Assembly (NCBI RefSeq): GCF_014635185.1
Contig: NZ_BMCM01000006.1
Span: 62,001 to 126,000, forward strand
Length of the DNA stretch: 64,000 nt
Source of the DNA: Microbacterium murale
GTDB taxonomy: Bacteria > Actinomycetota > Actinomycetes > Actinomycetales > Microbacteriaceae
Direction of reading: 5' to 3'
Part shown: piece by piece, positions 41,749-50,118 of the stretch
How positions within the stretch are numbered: position 1 is the first letter of the stretch
Layout: every line of letters starts with the position of its first letter
Notes under the pieces: generated by a model
The model's input: only the letters and a program-made list of their open reading frames with translations
The model's database searches: none
What the model was told of the DNA's origin: nothing
Made by a program: the position numbers and the translations under genes

Positions 41749-43709
41749 CCCTCTCGATCGAGCGCGCCCGCTCGCGCAAACCCATCACCTGGCTGACGAT
41801 CCTCGGCATCCTGCTGCTGCCGGCTGCGGTCGGCGGCATCCTGGTCGCGGCGTTGCAGAATCCGACCGAGCGGCTGGACACCATGACCGCCGCCATCGTG
41901 AACCTCGACGAGCCCGTCACGATCGACGACCAGTACACGCCCCTTGGGCGCCAGCTGGCGTCCGGGCTCGTGGAGGGCTCGGACGAGCTCGACTCGAACC
42001 TCTCGTGGGTCATCTCCAACGAGGAGGACGCCGCCGAGGGGCTCGCCGACGGCAGCTACCAGGCGGTCATCACGATCCCCGCGGAGTTCTCGGCAGCGGC
42101 CACCTCTTCTGGACAGGCGATCTCCGACGGTGGCGGCACCGCTGAGCAGGCGACGATCGAGGTCACCACGCCGGACGACGGACTCGTGGCCGACGACCTC
42201 ATCACACAGCAGATCGCGTCCGTCGCGACGTCCACCATGGGAACGATGCTGTCTGAGGCGACCATGGAGAACGTGCTGGTCGGATTCACGACGATCGGCG
42301 ACCAGATCGGCGAAGCCGCGACCGGTGCGCAGGAGCTGGCGACCGGTGCACGAAGCGCCGCGGATGGTGCAGCCGCCCTTCCGGACGGTGCGACGAAACT
42401 CGCGGATGGCGCATCGCAACTCGGCACCGGTGCGTCGGAGCTCGCAGGTGGGCTCGGCACGATCGCAACTGGCACGCAGGATGCGGCCAACGGCGCCTCG
42501 GCGCTCGGTTCGGGACTGACGTCTGGGGCGGCGGCGCTGGAGCAGAACGGTCTCGTGCCAGCGGAATTGTTCACCGCCGCGAACGGCGCCCAGCAGGCGA
42601 CGGCTGGAGTCAAGAGCGGAGTCGACGACCTGACGACCGGACTCAACGCACTCCTCGCAGCATGCGTCGGCCGCGAGACGACTGACCCTGTGTGCGTGGG
42701 GCTCGCTGAGATGGCCGCAGGTATGCCTCAGCTGCAGGAAGGCGCGAATGGCGCAGCGCAGGCGGCCGCAGGCACCGCATCGGGCCTCGGCGCTTTCAAC
42801 ACCGAGGCATCCGCTACTATCGCCGGGCAGCTGCGCACCGCCGGAGACGGAGCTCTTTCTCTCGCTGACGGTCTCTATCAACTTGCGGATGGCACCGACC
42901 AGTCCGCTGCCGGTGCCAATTCGCTGAGTACCGGGGCCGTGGCTCTGAGCGACGGGGCGACACAGCTCTCCGATGGTGCGGCCGAGCTCGCCACCGGAGT
43001 CGACAAGCTCGCCACAGGAACAGGTGATCTCGCCGGCGGCCTGAAGACGGCATCCGAGTCGCTCCCCTCGTTCGACGATCAGGAATCGTCGTCGCTCGCA
43101 TCTGTCATCGCCGATCCGGTGTCGTCGAACTCGTCGATGAACACGATCTTCGGTCCGACCGCGATTCCGCTGCTCGCGGCGGTGGTGCTCTGGTTCGGCG
43201 GCCTGGCGTCGTTCATCGTCATGCGCGCCCACACCGCGCGCACGCTGACCTCGCGGCGCTCTTCGGCAGGGTTGGCGCTACGGGCGTTCGCTCCGGCAGC
43301 CGCGATCGGCGCAGGGCAGGGCCTGCTCGTCGCACTCATCGTGCAGTTCGTGGCGTCGTACGACGCAGCCGCGTGGTGGGCATTCGCAGGCACCGCGGTC
43401 GTGGCGGGTATCGCATTCGCCGCTGTCAACCAAGCGCTCGTCGCGCTGTTCGGCGGGATCGGACGCTGGGTGAGCGCCCTCATCGGCGTCGTCGCCGTCG
43501 CGACCGGACTGATCTCGACCGTGCCAGGGTGGCTCGCGTCGATCGGTCAGGCGTTGCCGACGGCTCCCGCGTTCACAGGCCTGATCGCAGCGAACGGCAG
43601 CGCGCTGGCGAGCCTCGTGGTGTGGGGCGTGCTGTCGCTCATCGCGACGACGCTGATCGTGGCCGTCCGCCGGACGACGTCGGCGAAGGCCGTGCTCGCT
43701 GGCGCCTGA
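41745..43709 (+). CDS. YhgE/Pip family membrane protein
   Basis: A 654-residue protein. One N-terminal membrane segment (about 18-38) is followed by an extracytoplasmic domain of about 430 residues. That domain is dominated by repeats of the form DGA-x-x-L-x-x-GA, which form long helical coils in this family. About five membrane segments make up the C-terminal region. YhgE/Pip proteins are ABC-2-like envelope proteins related to phage infection proteins and the type VII secretion component EsaA. The start overlaps the MMPL stop (ATGA). Together with the MMPL-ABC fusion it suggests an envelope export machine controlled by TetR (inference). Confidence 0.9.
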   Translation: MTLSIERARSRKPITWLTILGILLLPAAVGGILVAALQNPTERLDTMTAAIVNLDEPVTIDDQYTPLGRQLASGLVEGSDELDSNLSWVISNEEDAAEGLADGSYQAVITIPAEFSAAATSSGQAISDGGGTAEQATIEVTTPDDGLVADDLITQQIASVATSTMGTMLSEATMENVLVGFTTIGDQIGEAATGAQELATGARSAADGAAALPDGATKLADGASQLGTGASELAGGLGTIATGTQDAANGASALGSGLTSGAAALEQNGLVPAELFTAANGAQQATAGVKSGVDDLTTGLNALLAACVGRETTDPVCVGLAEMAAGMPQLQEGANGAAQAAAGTASGLGAFNTEASATIAGQLRTAGDGALSLADGLYQLADGTDQSAAGANSLSTGAVALSDGATQLSDGAAELATGVDKLATGTGDLAGGLKTASESLPSFDDQESSSLASVIADPVSSNSSMNTIFGPTAIPLLAAVVLWFGGLASFIVMRAHTARTLTSRRSSAGLALRAFAPAAAIGAGQGLLVALIVQFVASYDAAAWWAFAGTAVVAGIAFAAVNQALVALFGGIGRWVSALIGVVAVATGLISTVPGWLASIGQALPTAPAFTGLIAANGSALASLVVWGVLSLIATTLIVAVRRTTSAKAVLAGA

Positions 43710-43720
43710 CGCTCCTTGGA

Positions 43721-43770
43721 AGGAGGAAAGTGCCGGTCATCCTCGAGTTTGACCGGCACTTTTCTCCTTT
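43721..43770. terminator. Strong terminator after the YhgE gene
   Basis: A 20-bp stem (43721-43740 with 43751-43770) with one G-T wobble and a 10-nt loop. The right side ends TTTTCTCCTT, supplying U-rich transcript for the plus strand. Confidence 0.9.
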
Positions 43771-43820
43771 CAACGCGGATGCCGAGGTGGCGGCGCCGTA
43801 ATCAACGCCGACGAGCACCA

Positions 43821-43826
43821 TAGGCT
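43821..43826 (+). promoter_or_regulatory. -10 box before the 2H phosphoesterase gene
   Basis: TAGGCT, 6 nt before the ATG at 43833. No ribosome site is seen. Confidence 0.5.
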
Positions 43827-43832
43827 CGGTCC

Positions 43833-44420
43833 ATGCGGCGACCGTTCATGAATGACCCTCGGCAGCTCGCGTCTCTGGAAGGTCAGCAGTACCTGGTGCT
43901 GCGCCCGAGCGGAGCTGTTGCCGCCGACTACCGAGCGGTTCAGGATGCTGTGCTGCCGACGCTGCCCGCCGGAACAAAGCATCCGCACACGGAGCACGTC
44001 ACGCTTCGCGGATTCTATGAGCCCGATCGTCTGGAGGATGTGCGCACCGTCGTTCGCACCTGGGCGGCGGCGCAGCATCCGATCGAGATCACGACCGAGG
44101 CGATCGACACTTTCCCCGCGCCGTGGCAGATCGTGATCGCGCGGCTCGTGCGTACGGCATCCCTCGTCTCGGCATACGCGACGTTGACGGATACTCTCGC
44201 CATCACCGATTTCCGGCGTCTCGACGAGCGCAGCCTCGACGACTGGACGTTCCACATGTCGGTCGTCTACGGCAAGGCGCTCGATGCGGATGCCTGGTCC
44301 GCTCTCGAACGATCCATCACGCGCGAGTACGCCGAGCGGCCCACCGAGATCGTCAGCGAGGCGGAGTTCGTCTGGTATTCCGGCGGTGTCGAGCACCACG
44401 AGGTGATGCCGCTGGGCTGA
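43833..44420 (+). CDS. 2H phosphoesterase superfamily protein
   Basis: A 195-residue protein with the two H-x-T/S-x motifs that define 2H phosphoesterases: HVTL (His55, Thr57) and HMSV (His141, Ser143). The superfamily includes RNA 2',3'-cyclic phosphodiesterases and 2'-5' RNA ligases. The substrate here may be a cyclic nucleotide or RNA end (inference). It is a single gene behind a strong terminator and followed by a repeat-rich gap. The leaderless-type start at 43833 is favoured; an internal ATG at 43848 is also possible. Confidence 0.82.
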   Translation: MRRPFMNDPRQLASLEGQQYLVLRPSGAVAADYRAVQDAVLPTLPAGTKHPHTEHVTLRGFYEPDRLEDVRTVVRTWAAAQHPIEITTEAIDTFPAPWQIVIARLVRTASLVSAYATLTDTLAITDFRRLDERSLDDWTFHMSVVYGKALDADAWSALERSITREYAERPTEIVSEAEFVWYSGGVEHHEVMPLG

Positions 44421-44434
44421 TCCGGCGAGGGCTT

Positions 44435-44466
44435 CGACTCGCTCCGCTCGCTCAACCCGTTTCGTC
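44435..44466. repeat. GAGCGAGCGGAGCGAG-type repeat, intergenic, left copy
   Basis: Contains CTCGCTCCGCTCGCTCAAC (44438-44456) followed by CCGTTTCGTCT. The 19-mer is the exact reverse complement of 44580-44598. Confidence 0.8.
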
Positions 44467-44486
44467 TCCGGCGCTCCGCGCCTGCG

Positions 44487-44550
44487 CTCAACGCGCCGCT
44501 GTCCGCACCTGTCTCAACGCCCCGCTGTCCGCACCTGCGCTCAACGCCCC
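44487..44550. repeat. Short tandem repeat of about 27 bp
   Basis: Two and a half imperfect copies of a unit beginning CTCAACGC and ending GTCCGCACCTG (44487-44512, 44513-44539, then a partial third unit). Confidence 0.7.
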
Positions 44551-44576
44551 CTAGGCATCACGCACAGCCCGTTCGG

Positions 44577-44636
44577 GTCGTTGAGCGAGCGGAGCGAGAC
44601 GAAACGCGTTGAGCGAGCCGGAGGCGAGTCGAAACG
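44577..44636. repeat. GAGCGAGCGGAGCGAG-type repeat, intergenic, right copy
   Basis: GTTGAGCGAGCGGAGCGAG (44580-44598), then ACGAAACG, then a second related unit GTTGAGCGAGCCGGAGGCGAG. It is inverted relative to 44435-44466, giving a long-range hairpin between the 2H gene and ccsB. Confidence 0.8.
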
Positions 44637-44648
44637 GCGCCGTAGAAC

Positions 44649-45638
44649 TCAGCTCAGGCCGGAGTACGCGTGCAGGCCCTTGAAGAAGACGTTGACGATC
44701 GTGAAGTTGAAGATCACAGCGGTGAAGCCGATGATCGCCAGCCATGCCGAACGACTTCCGCGCCATCCACGGGTGGCACGCGCGTGGATGTATCCGGCGA
44801 AGAGCACCCAGATGATGAAGGTCCAGGTCTCCTTGACGTCGAAGCCCCAGTAGCGTCCCCAGGCGTCCTGCGCCCAGATCGATCCGGCGATGAGCGTGAA
44901 GGTCCAGAGGATGAACCCGACGATCGCGAAGCGGAACGCGAGCCCTTCCAGGCGCTCGGAGCCGGGGAGCGTCGAGAGGAACGCCGGGCCAGGCTTCTCC
45001 GCTTCCTCGGCGATGCGGCGCTCGCGCCGGTGCTGCATGAGTTGCAGCGCCGACAACGCAGCGGTGAGGGCGAAGAACGCCGTGCCGAGCGACGCCACGA
45101 ACACGTGGATCACGAGCCAGACGCTCTTGAGCGGATCCATCAGAGGCACGACGCCGACGTAGAAGCTCAGCGCTGCTGAGCCCATCAGCACGACGATGAG
45201 GCCGGTGATGAACGTGCCGAGGAAGCGCAGATCGATGCGTGTGAGCACGAGCAGATAGACGAAGACGACCAGCAGCGTGCCGATCATCGCGAACTCGTAC
45301 AGGTTCGCCCACGGCACGCGCTCGGCGGCGATACCGCGCAGCACGGTCGCGGCGAGGTGGAACACGAACGCGAGGCCCGTGAGGGTGGTGCCGATGCGGG
45401 CCATCACGTAGCGCGGCTTCGCCGGCTCAGCGGATGCTGCATCGTCGGCCGCATCAGGAGCGCCCGGAACGCCGGCGACGCCCCCTGCACCGACCAGTGC
45501 GGTCTCACGCGCGAGGCGTGCGTCGGCGGTGACCTCTGAGCGACGCGCGAGGTCGAACGCGTAGGCGACGAAGGCCGCGGCGTAGATCGCGATCGCCGTC
45601 CAGACGAACAGGATCGAGAGGGAATCGAGGTCGGGCAT
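44649..45638 (-). CDS. ccsB: System II cytochrome c biogenesis protein CcsB (CcsA-type, haem-handling)
   Basis: A 329-residue integral membrane protein with about eight membrane segments. The tryptophan-rich haem-binding WWD-type region is GRYWGFDVKETWTFIIW near residues 263-279, flanked by conserved histidines. It works with ResB to carry haem across the membrane and attach it to apocytochromes c. Residues about 45-75 are an Ala/Pro-rich loop. The ATG lies 6 nt after TAGACT, which overlaps the resB stop codon. It is the last gene of the tlpA-ccdA-resB-ccsB set. Confidence 0.94.
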   Translation of the reverse strand: MPDLDSLSILFVWTAIAIYAAAFVAYAFDLARRSEVTADARLARETALVGAGGVAGVPGAPDAADDAASAEPAKPRYVMARIGTTLTGLAFVFHLAATVLRGIAAERVPWANLYEFAMIGTLLVVFVYLLVLTRIDLRFLGTFITGLIVVLMGSAALSFYVGVVPLMDPLKSVWLVIHVFVASLGTAFFALTAALSALQLMQHRRERRIAEEAEKPGPAFLSTLPGSERLEGLAFRFAIVGFILWTFTLIAGSIWAQDAWGRYWGFDVKETWTFIIWVLFAGYIHARATRGWRGSRSAWLAIIGFTAVIFNFTIVNVFFKGLHAYSGLS

Positions 45639-45644
45639 GGTGCC

Positions 45645-45650
45645 AGTCTA
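45645..45650 (-). promoter_or_regulatory. ccsB -10 box overlapping the resB stop codon
   Basis: TAGACT on the minus strand, 6 nt before the ccsB ATG. The TAG is the resB stop codon. Confidence 0.45.
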
Positions 45651-47381
45651 CTTTCGGGTCTTCTCAGAGGGGGAGGTGCGTCGAGGCGCATCGAGCAGAC
45701 GGGCGTGGCCCGCGACAAGATCGTCGACGGCGGCGGCGAGCGTCGGATCCTCACCGCGAGCCAGACCCGCGTACTCGAGGTTGACAGCGCCGTCGGAGGA
45801 TGTCGCCTTGACCCACATCCGCCGACGAGGAACGAACAGCGCGAGCATGAGGCCCGCCAGCGCGAGCAGCGCGAACACCAGCACCCAGACCGCCGAGTCG
45901 TCGTGGTGGATCTGAAGCGAGACGAACCGCTTCACGGACTCGCGGTAATCCGTCGCACCGGCCGGCGACTCGTCCTCGAAGGTGACCGTCCCGAGCCCAT
46001 TCGGCAGATCGGCGGTCTCCCCCGGCGCGAGTTCGATGGAGTCGACATCCGTCGTGCGGCCGGTGAGCTTGGTGAGCTCTTCGGTGTCGAGCACGTACAC
46101 GGAGCGGGGCGTGCCTTCGTCGATGCCGAGGTCACCCTCGTAGACGTCGAGCGTGAGCAGAGGTGCGAGCAGGTCGCCGTGCGCCGACGCGAACGCACCG
46201 GTCTCGAGCTTGGCCGCGCTCGGGTAGAAGAACGCGGCGATGCCGAGCTGCTCCGGCATCCCGTCGGTGACCTTGATGACGCCCAGCGAGGTCAGGTTGG
46301 TGTCCTGCGGCAGGAACGGCACCGAGTTGCTGTACACGACATCGCCGTCGGCATTTCGCACGGTGATCGTCGGGGCGTAGCCGTTGCCGAGCAGGTAGAT
46401 CTTGTCGCCCGCGACGCCGAGCGGATGGTTCACCCGCACGGAATCCTCGCGCGTCTCGCCGTTCTCGCGCACCGAGACGTTGGCCGAGAAGTCGCCGGCC
46501 TGACCGGATGCCGCCGAGCCGTACTGCTGGTACGTGACGTCGAACGAGTCCAGCGTCATCGCGTACGGGCTCAGCGCGTCGTCGCTGACGAAGCGTCCGC
46601 GGTTCATCGACTCGTAGTCGAGCAGCGTGTTGACGAAGGTCTGGCCCTCCACGACCACGCGCTGGCCGGTGTAGGCGAAGCTGCCGCCGATGCCGACCAC
46701 CAGCAGCACGCCGACGAGCGCGAGGTGGAAGACGAGGTTGCCCGTTTCGCGCCAGTACCCGCGTTCGGCCGACACGGAGTACGTGCGTCCCTTGTCATAG
46801 CGCTCGACGCGGTAGCCGAGAGCCTTCAGCTGCTTCTGGGCGACATCGATCGACCGGGCGGCCTCGGCGTCGGCATCCGCAGTATCGCGCGTCACCTCGC
46901 GGTGATCCTCGAGACGCCCCAACCGCGCGGGTGTACGCGGCGGACGCGCACGCAGCGCCTTGAGGTGATGCTTGATGCGCGGGATGACGCAGCCCACGAG
47001 CGAGATGAACAGCAGCAGGTAGATCGCCGAGAACCACGGCGACAGGTACACGTCGAACATGTTCATCGCGTCGAGCACGGGGAACAGATCGGGGTTGTCG
47101 GCCTCCCACTGCGTGACGCCGTTCGGGTCCGCCATGCGCTGCGGGAAGATCGATCCTGGAATCGCCGCGATCGCGAGCACGAGCAGCAGGATGATCGCCG
47201 TGCGCATCGATGTCAGCTGACGCCAGCCCCACCGGAGCCATCCGATCAGGCCGAGACGCGGCTGGGTGATCGAGTCGTCGCCGTCGATGTGGTCGGACGG
47301 ACGAAGCGGATCGGAAGACGTCACGGCATCCTTCTGGTCGTCAGCGGAGTCGGCGCGGGAATCAGAGCGGGAGGATGACAC
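45648..47381 (-). CDS. resB: System II cytochrome c biogenesis protein ResB
   Basis: A 577-residue membrane protein of the ResB/Ccs1 family. Three membrane segments lie in the N-terminal 240 residues (starting LGLIGWLRWGWRQLTSMRTAIILLL), then a large extracytoplasmic domain of about 270 residues, then one C-terminal segment. With CcsB it forms the haem-attachment complex. It starts at GTG 47381, overlapping the end of ccdA by 20 nt, so its translation is probably coupled. The first 50 residues are acidic and low in complexity. Confidence 0.94.
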   Translation of the reverse strand: MSSSRSDSRADSADDQKDAVTSSDPLRPSDHIDGDDSITQPRLGLIGWLRWGWRQLTSMRTAIILLLVLAIAAIPGSIFPQRMADPNGVTQWEADNPDLFPVLDAMNMFDVYLSPWFSAIYLLLFISLVGCVIPRIKHHLKALRARPPRTPARLGRLEDHREVTRDTADADAEAARSIDVAQKQLKALGYRVERYDKGRTYSVSAERGYWRETGNLVFHLALVGVLLVVGIGGSFAYTGQRVVVEGQTFVNTLLDYESMNRGRFVSDDALSPYAMTLDSFDVTYQQYGSAASGQAGDFSANVSVRENGETREDSVRVNHPLGVAGDKIYLLGNGYAPTITVRNADGDVVYSNSVPFLPQDTNLTSLGVIKVTDGMPEQLGIAAFFYPSAAKLETGAFASAHGDLLAPLLTLDVYEGDLGIDEGTPRSVYVLDTEELTKLTGRTTDVDSIELAPGETADLPNGLGTVTFEDESPAGATDYRESVKRFVSLQIHHDDSAVWVLVFALLALAGLMLALFVPRRRMWVKATSSDGAVNLEYAGLARGEDPTLAAAVDDLVAGHARLLDAPRRTSPSEKTRK

Positions 47382-48117
47382 TGCCCATCACCGCCGTCAG
47401 TTGCGACATGATGTCGGTCCAGATCCCGGTGACCATGAGCACGCCGAGCAGTATCAGCAGCACGCCGCCGATGATGTTCACGACGCGGATGTGGCGGCGC
47501 AGGAAGCCGATGGCCCTGGTCGCCCAGCCGAAGCCGAGAGCGACGAGCAGGAAAGGGATGCCGAGACCGAGGCTGTACGCGAGGCCGAGGAAACCCGCGC
47601 GAACGGGATCTCCGACGTTGATCGACAGCGCGACGATGGCCGCGAGCGTCGGCCCCATGCACGGCGCCCATCCGATGCCGAGCGCGACGCCGAGCAGTGG
47701 GGCACCGATGATGCCGGCCTTGGAATCGACCTGGAAGCGGAACTCTCGCTGCATGAAGCCGAACAGTCCGAGGAAGACGAGCCCCATGAGGATGATCACG
47801 ACGCCCAGGACCCGGGTGATGATGTCGCCCCACTGCAGGAAGAAGACGCCGACCGTTCCGCTGAGTGCCGTGTACGCGACGAACACGACGGCGAAGCCGA
47901 GGATGAAAAGCAGCACGCCCAGCACGAGTCGACCACGGCCGGTCTGAGAGGTCGATCCGTTCGACGAACGTGGAGCCACCGCTCCCCCGAGGAACCCCAG
48001 ATAACCCGGAACGAGCGGAAGCACACAGGGTGACAGGAACGACACGAGTCCCGCGAGCATCGCGACCGGGATCGCGAGCCAGAGCGCGCCGGAGCCGATC
48101 AGCTCCTGGGTGTTCAC
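47362..48117 (-). CDS. ccdA: Thiol-disulfide interchange protein CcdA
   Basis: A 251-residue membrane protein with six membrane segments that carries reducing power from cytoplasmic thioredoxin to extracytoplasmic thiol proteins. The two redox cysteines are in SFLSPCVLP (Cys31) and GWAPCMGP in the second half. It starts at GTG 48117, overlapping the upstream tlpA-like stop by 4 nt. It supplies electrons to the TlpA/ResA-like lipoprotein, keeping apocytochrome CXXCH thiols reduced for haem attachment. Confidence 0.95.
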   Translation of the reverse strand: MNTQELIGSGALWLAIPVAMLAGLVSFLSPCVLPLVPGYLGFLGGAVAPRSSNGSTSQTGRGRLVLGVLLFILGFAVVFVAYTALSGTVGVFFLQWGDIITRVLGVVIILMGLVFLGLFGFMQREFRFQVDSKAGIIGAPLLGVALGIGWAPCMGPTLAAIVALSINVGDPVRAGFLGLAYSLGLGIPFLLVALGFGWATRAIGFLRRHIRVVNIIGGVLLILLGVLMVTGIWTDIMSQLTAVMGSVILPL

Positions 48118-48764
48118 GCGCTCTCCGCGAGCGCGTCCTTGACGAGCGTGGAGAGGATCGATGGCCCGTCGAGCGGACCGACGATGCGGGCCGCCACACG
48201 CCCCTGCTTGTCGAGCACGAGTGTGGACGGCGTCCCCTGCAGGGGTGCGTCGCTCGCGAAGGCGAGCTTCGCCTCACCGCTGTCGACGTCGATGAGGCTC
48301 GGGTAGGTCACGCCGTACGTCTCGGCGAACGCCTTGGCGGTGTCGGCCTGATCGTAGATGTTGACGCCGACGAAGGAGACGTCTTCATCCTCGTTCGCCT
48401 GCCAGACGGATTCGAGGTCCTTCGCCTCGACGCGGCACGGGGCGCAGCCCGCGTACCAGAAGTTCACGACAGTGACGTCGCCGGCGATGTCGGCGCTGCT
48501 GAACTCCTCGCCGTCTTCTGTCACTCCGCCGAAGACGATCGGTTCGCCGCGGTCCGCCGGTGCGATCTCGACGACGGCGCCATCCGCGGAGATGTAGCCC
48601 TTGCCATCACCGTCGAGGTACTGCTGCGCGACCGGATCCGGTGCACAGGCCGTCAGAGCGACGGCGAACAGCGCGGCGAGCGCGGCTCCGACCAGACGAC
48701 CGGGGCGTCGAGTACGGGAGGAGCGGCCGCTGCGAATCGGTCGAATCGTCGAGGCGAGTGGCAC
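48114..48764 (-). CDS. TlpA/ResA-like thioredoxin-fold lipoprotein
   Basis: A 216-residue exported thioredoxin-fold protein. The signal sequence ends with lipobox VALTAC (Cys40). The active site CAPC (Cys107, Cys110) lies in VVNFWYAGCAPCRVE, and the cis-proline segment is QGTPSTLVLD. It reduces apocytochrome c cysteines using electrons from CcdA. The start is GTG 48764, 6 nt after TAGACT. That box overlaps the glycosyltransferase stop codon. Confidence 0.93.
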   Translation of the reverse strand: MPLASTIRPIRSGRSSRTRRPGRLVGAALAALFAVALTACAPDPVAQQYLDGDGKGYISADGAVVEIAPADRGEPIVFGGVTEDGEEFSSADIAGDVTVVNFWYAGCAPCRVEAKDLESVWQANEDEDVSFVGVNIYDQADTAKAFAETYGVTYPSLIDVDSGEAKLAFASDAPLQGTPSTLVLDKQGRVAARIVGPLDGPSILSTLVKDALAESA

Positions 48765-48770
48765 ATTCCC

Positions 48771-48776
48771 AGTCTA
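48771..48776 (-). promoter_or_regulatory. -10 box of the tlpA-ccdA-resB-ccsB operon, overlapping a stop codon
   Basis: TAGACT on the minus strand, 6 nt before the GTG at 48764. The TAG is the stop codon of the glycosyltransferase gene. Confidence 0.5.
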
Positions 48777-50066
48777 GACGCGGGAATCTATGCGGCCCCT
48801 GTACTCTGGACGGCCCCTGTACGCCGTCCGGGCACGGTCTGTGCGTGCATCATCGTCTGCGCGTGCGGAGCGGCGGGTTCCTGCACCGCGGTACAGATCC
48901 TCATACCGACGCACGATCGTCCTGGCATCGTGCTGGATGGCGCGTTGCACGGCGTGCCTGCTCATCGCCATGTAGTCGCTGTCTGGAAGCCTCAGGATCT
49001 TCACGATCTGGCGGGCGAACTCCTCGGCGTTGTACGTCGGGACGAGGAAGCCCTCGATGCCGTTGTGGACCAGGTGCGGCAGTGCCATCGCATCCGCGAC
49101 CACGGCGGGAGTTCCGGATGCCAATGCCTCGAGCGTCGCGATGCTCTGCAGCTCTGCGGGCGACGGCATGACGAAGACGGACGCCTCTTGGTGCAGCACC
49201 GCAAGCTGCTCGTCGCTCACGCGCCCGTGGAACCGCACGACATCCGAGATCCCCAGCTGCGCGGCGAGCTGTTCCAGAATCGACCGCTCGGATCCACCGC
49301 CGACGATATCGAGATGCGCATCGACGTCGCGGTCAAGCAGAGCGATCGCTCTCAGCAGGGTCGGCAGATTCTTCTCAGGGTCCAGGCGGCCGACGAAGAG
49401 GATGCTGCGCGGGCCGGCGGGTTTCGCGTGCTTCGGCGTGAAGCGCTGCAGGTCGACGCCGCACGAGATGGGAGTGACGGATGCGATGCCGATACTGCGC
49501 TCGAGGTAGTCCGCTGCGATCGGGGTGGGGCTTGTGACGATGTCGGCCCGCGCATACACGGCGGCAGCGAGGTTCCAGCCGCGTCGCGTCACCCCTGGAA
49601 CCATCCGGCTGGGCAGCCCACCGACGGAGGCCAGATTGTCCGGCATCACATGATTGGTCGCCACGATCGGGATGCTGCGCGCGTGCGCTTCGTATGCGAC
49701 ACCGCGGCCGATGCCGATGAACGACTGCACGTGCACCACGTCAGGACGGACCTCGTCGAGGATGCGCCCGACGCGTCGCCGGACCTCCCACGGCGGAGCG
49801 ATCCGCAGCCACTCATGTGAAGGCCACTTCACGCTGCGCAGCCGATGCGTCCGAATCAACTGGTCGTCGATCATCGTGACTCCCGAGTGGCCGGTGAACG
49901 TGGGCGACGGTGCAATCACGTGAACGTCGTGCCCACGGCGAGCCAGGCGCACAGCATGATCGCGGGCGAACCTAGCCGCACCGTTGATGTCCGGCGGGAA
50001 CGTGTCAGTCGCGATGAGCACGCGCAACGGTTCGGCCTGGTGCTCGGGTGACATCGTGCTGGTCAT
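48774..50066 (-). CDS. GT4 family glycosyltransferase
   Basis: A GT-B fold retaining glycosyltransferase of about 430 residues. The N-terminal acceptor domain opens LRVLIATDTFPPDINGAARFARDHAVRLARRGHDV, interrupted here only by standard family elements. The donor-binding half has ILFVGRLDPEKNLPTLLRA and the EX7E-like site around MPSPAELQSIATLEALASG. Similar enzymes glycosylate diacylglycerol or phosphatidylinositol on the inner membrane face. The ATG at 50066 has AGAGGGA 8 nt upstream; the ATG at 50084 has none. The last 40 residues are Arg-rich with a YRGRPEYRGR duplication. It follows the desaturase gene after 52 nt, so the two may jointly shape membrane lipids. Confidence 0.85.
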   Translation of the reverse strand: MTSTMSPEHQAEPLRVLIATDTFPPDINGAARFARDHAVRLARRGHDVHVIAPSPTFTGHSGVTMIDDQLIRTHRLRSVKWPSHEWLRIAPPWEVRRRVGRILDEVRPDVVHVQSFIGIGRGVAYEAHARSIPIVATNHVMPDNLASVGGLPSRMVPGVTRRGWNLAAAVYARADIVTSPTPIAADYLERSIGIASVTPISCGVDLQRFTPKHAKPAGPRSILFVGRLDPEKNLPTLLRAIALLDRDVDAHLDIVGGGSERSILEQLAAQLGISDVVRFHGRVSDEQLAVLHQEASVFVMPSPAELQSIATLEALASGTPAVVADAMALPHLVHNGIEGFLVPTYNAEEFARQIVKILRLPDSDYMAMSRHAVQRAIQHDARTIVRRYEDLYRGAGTRRSARADDDARTDRARTAYRGRPEYRGRIDSRV

Positions 50067-50118
50067 CGTCCACGTCCCTCTCATGGTGTTCTGTTCGCTG
50101 TCTCGACGTTATGACAGG

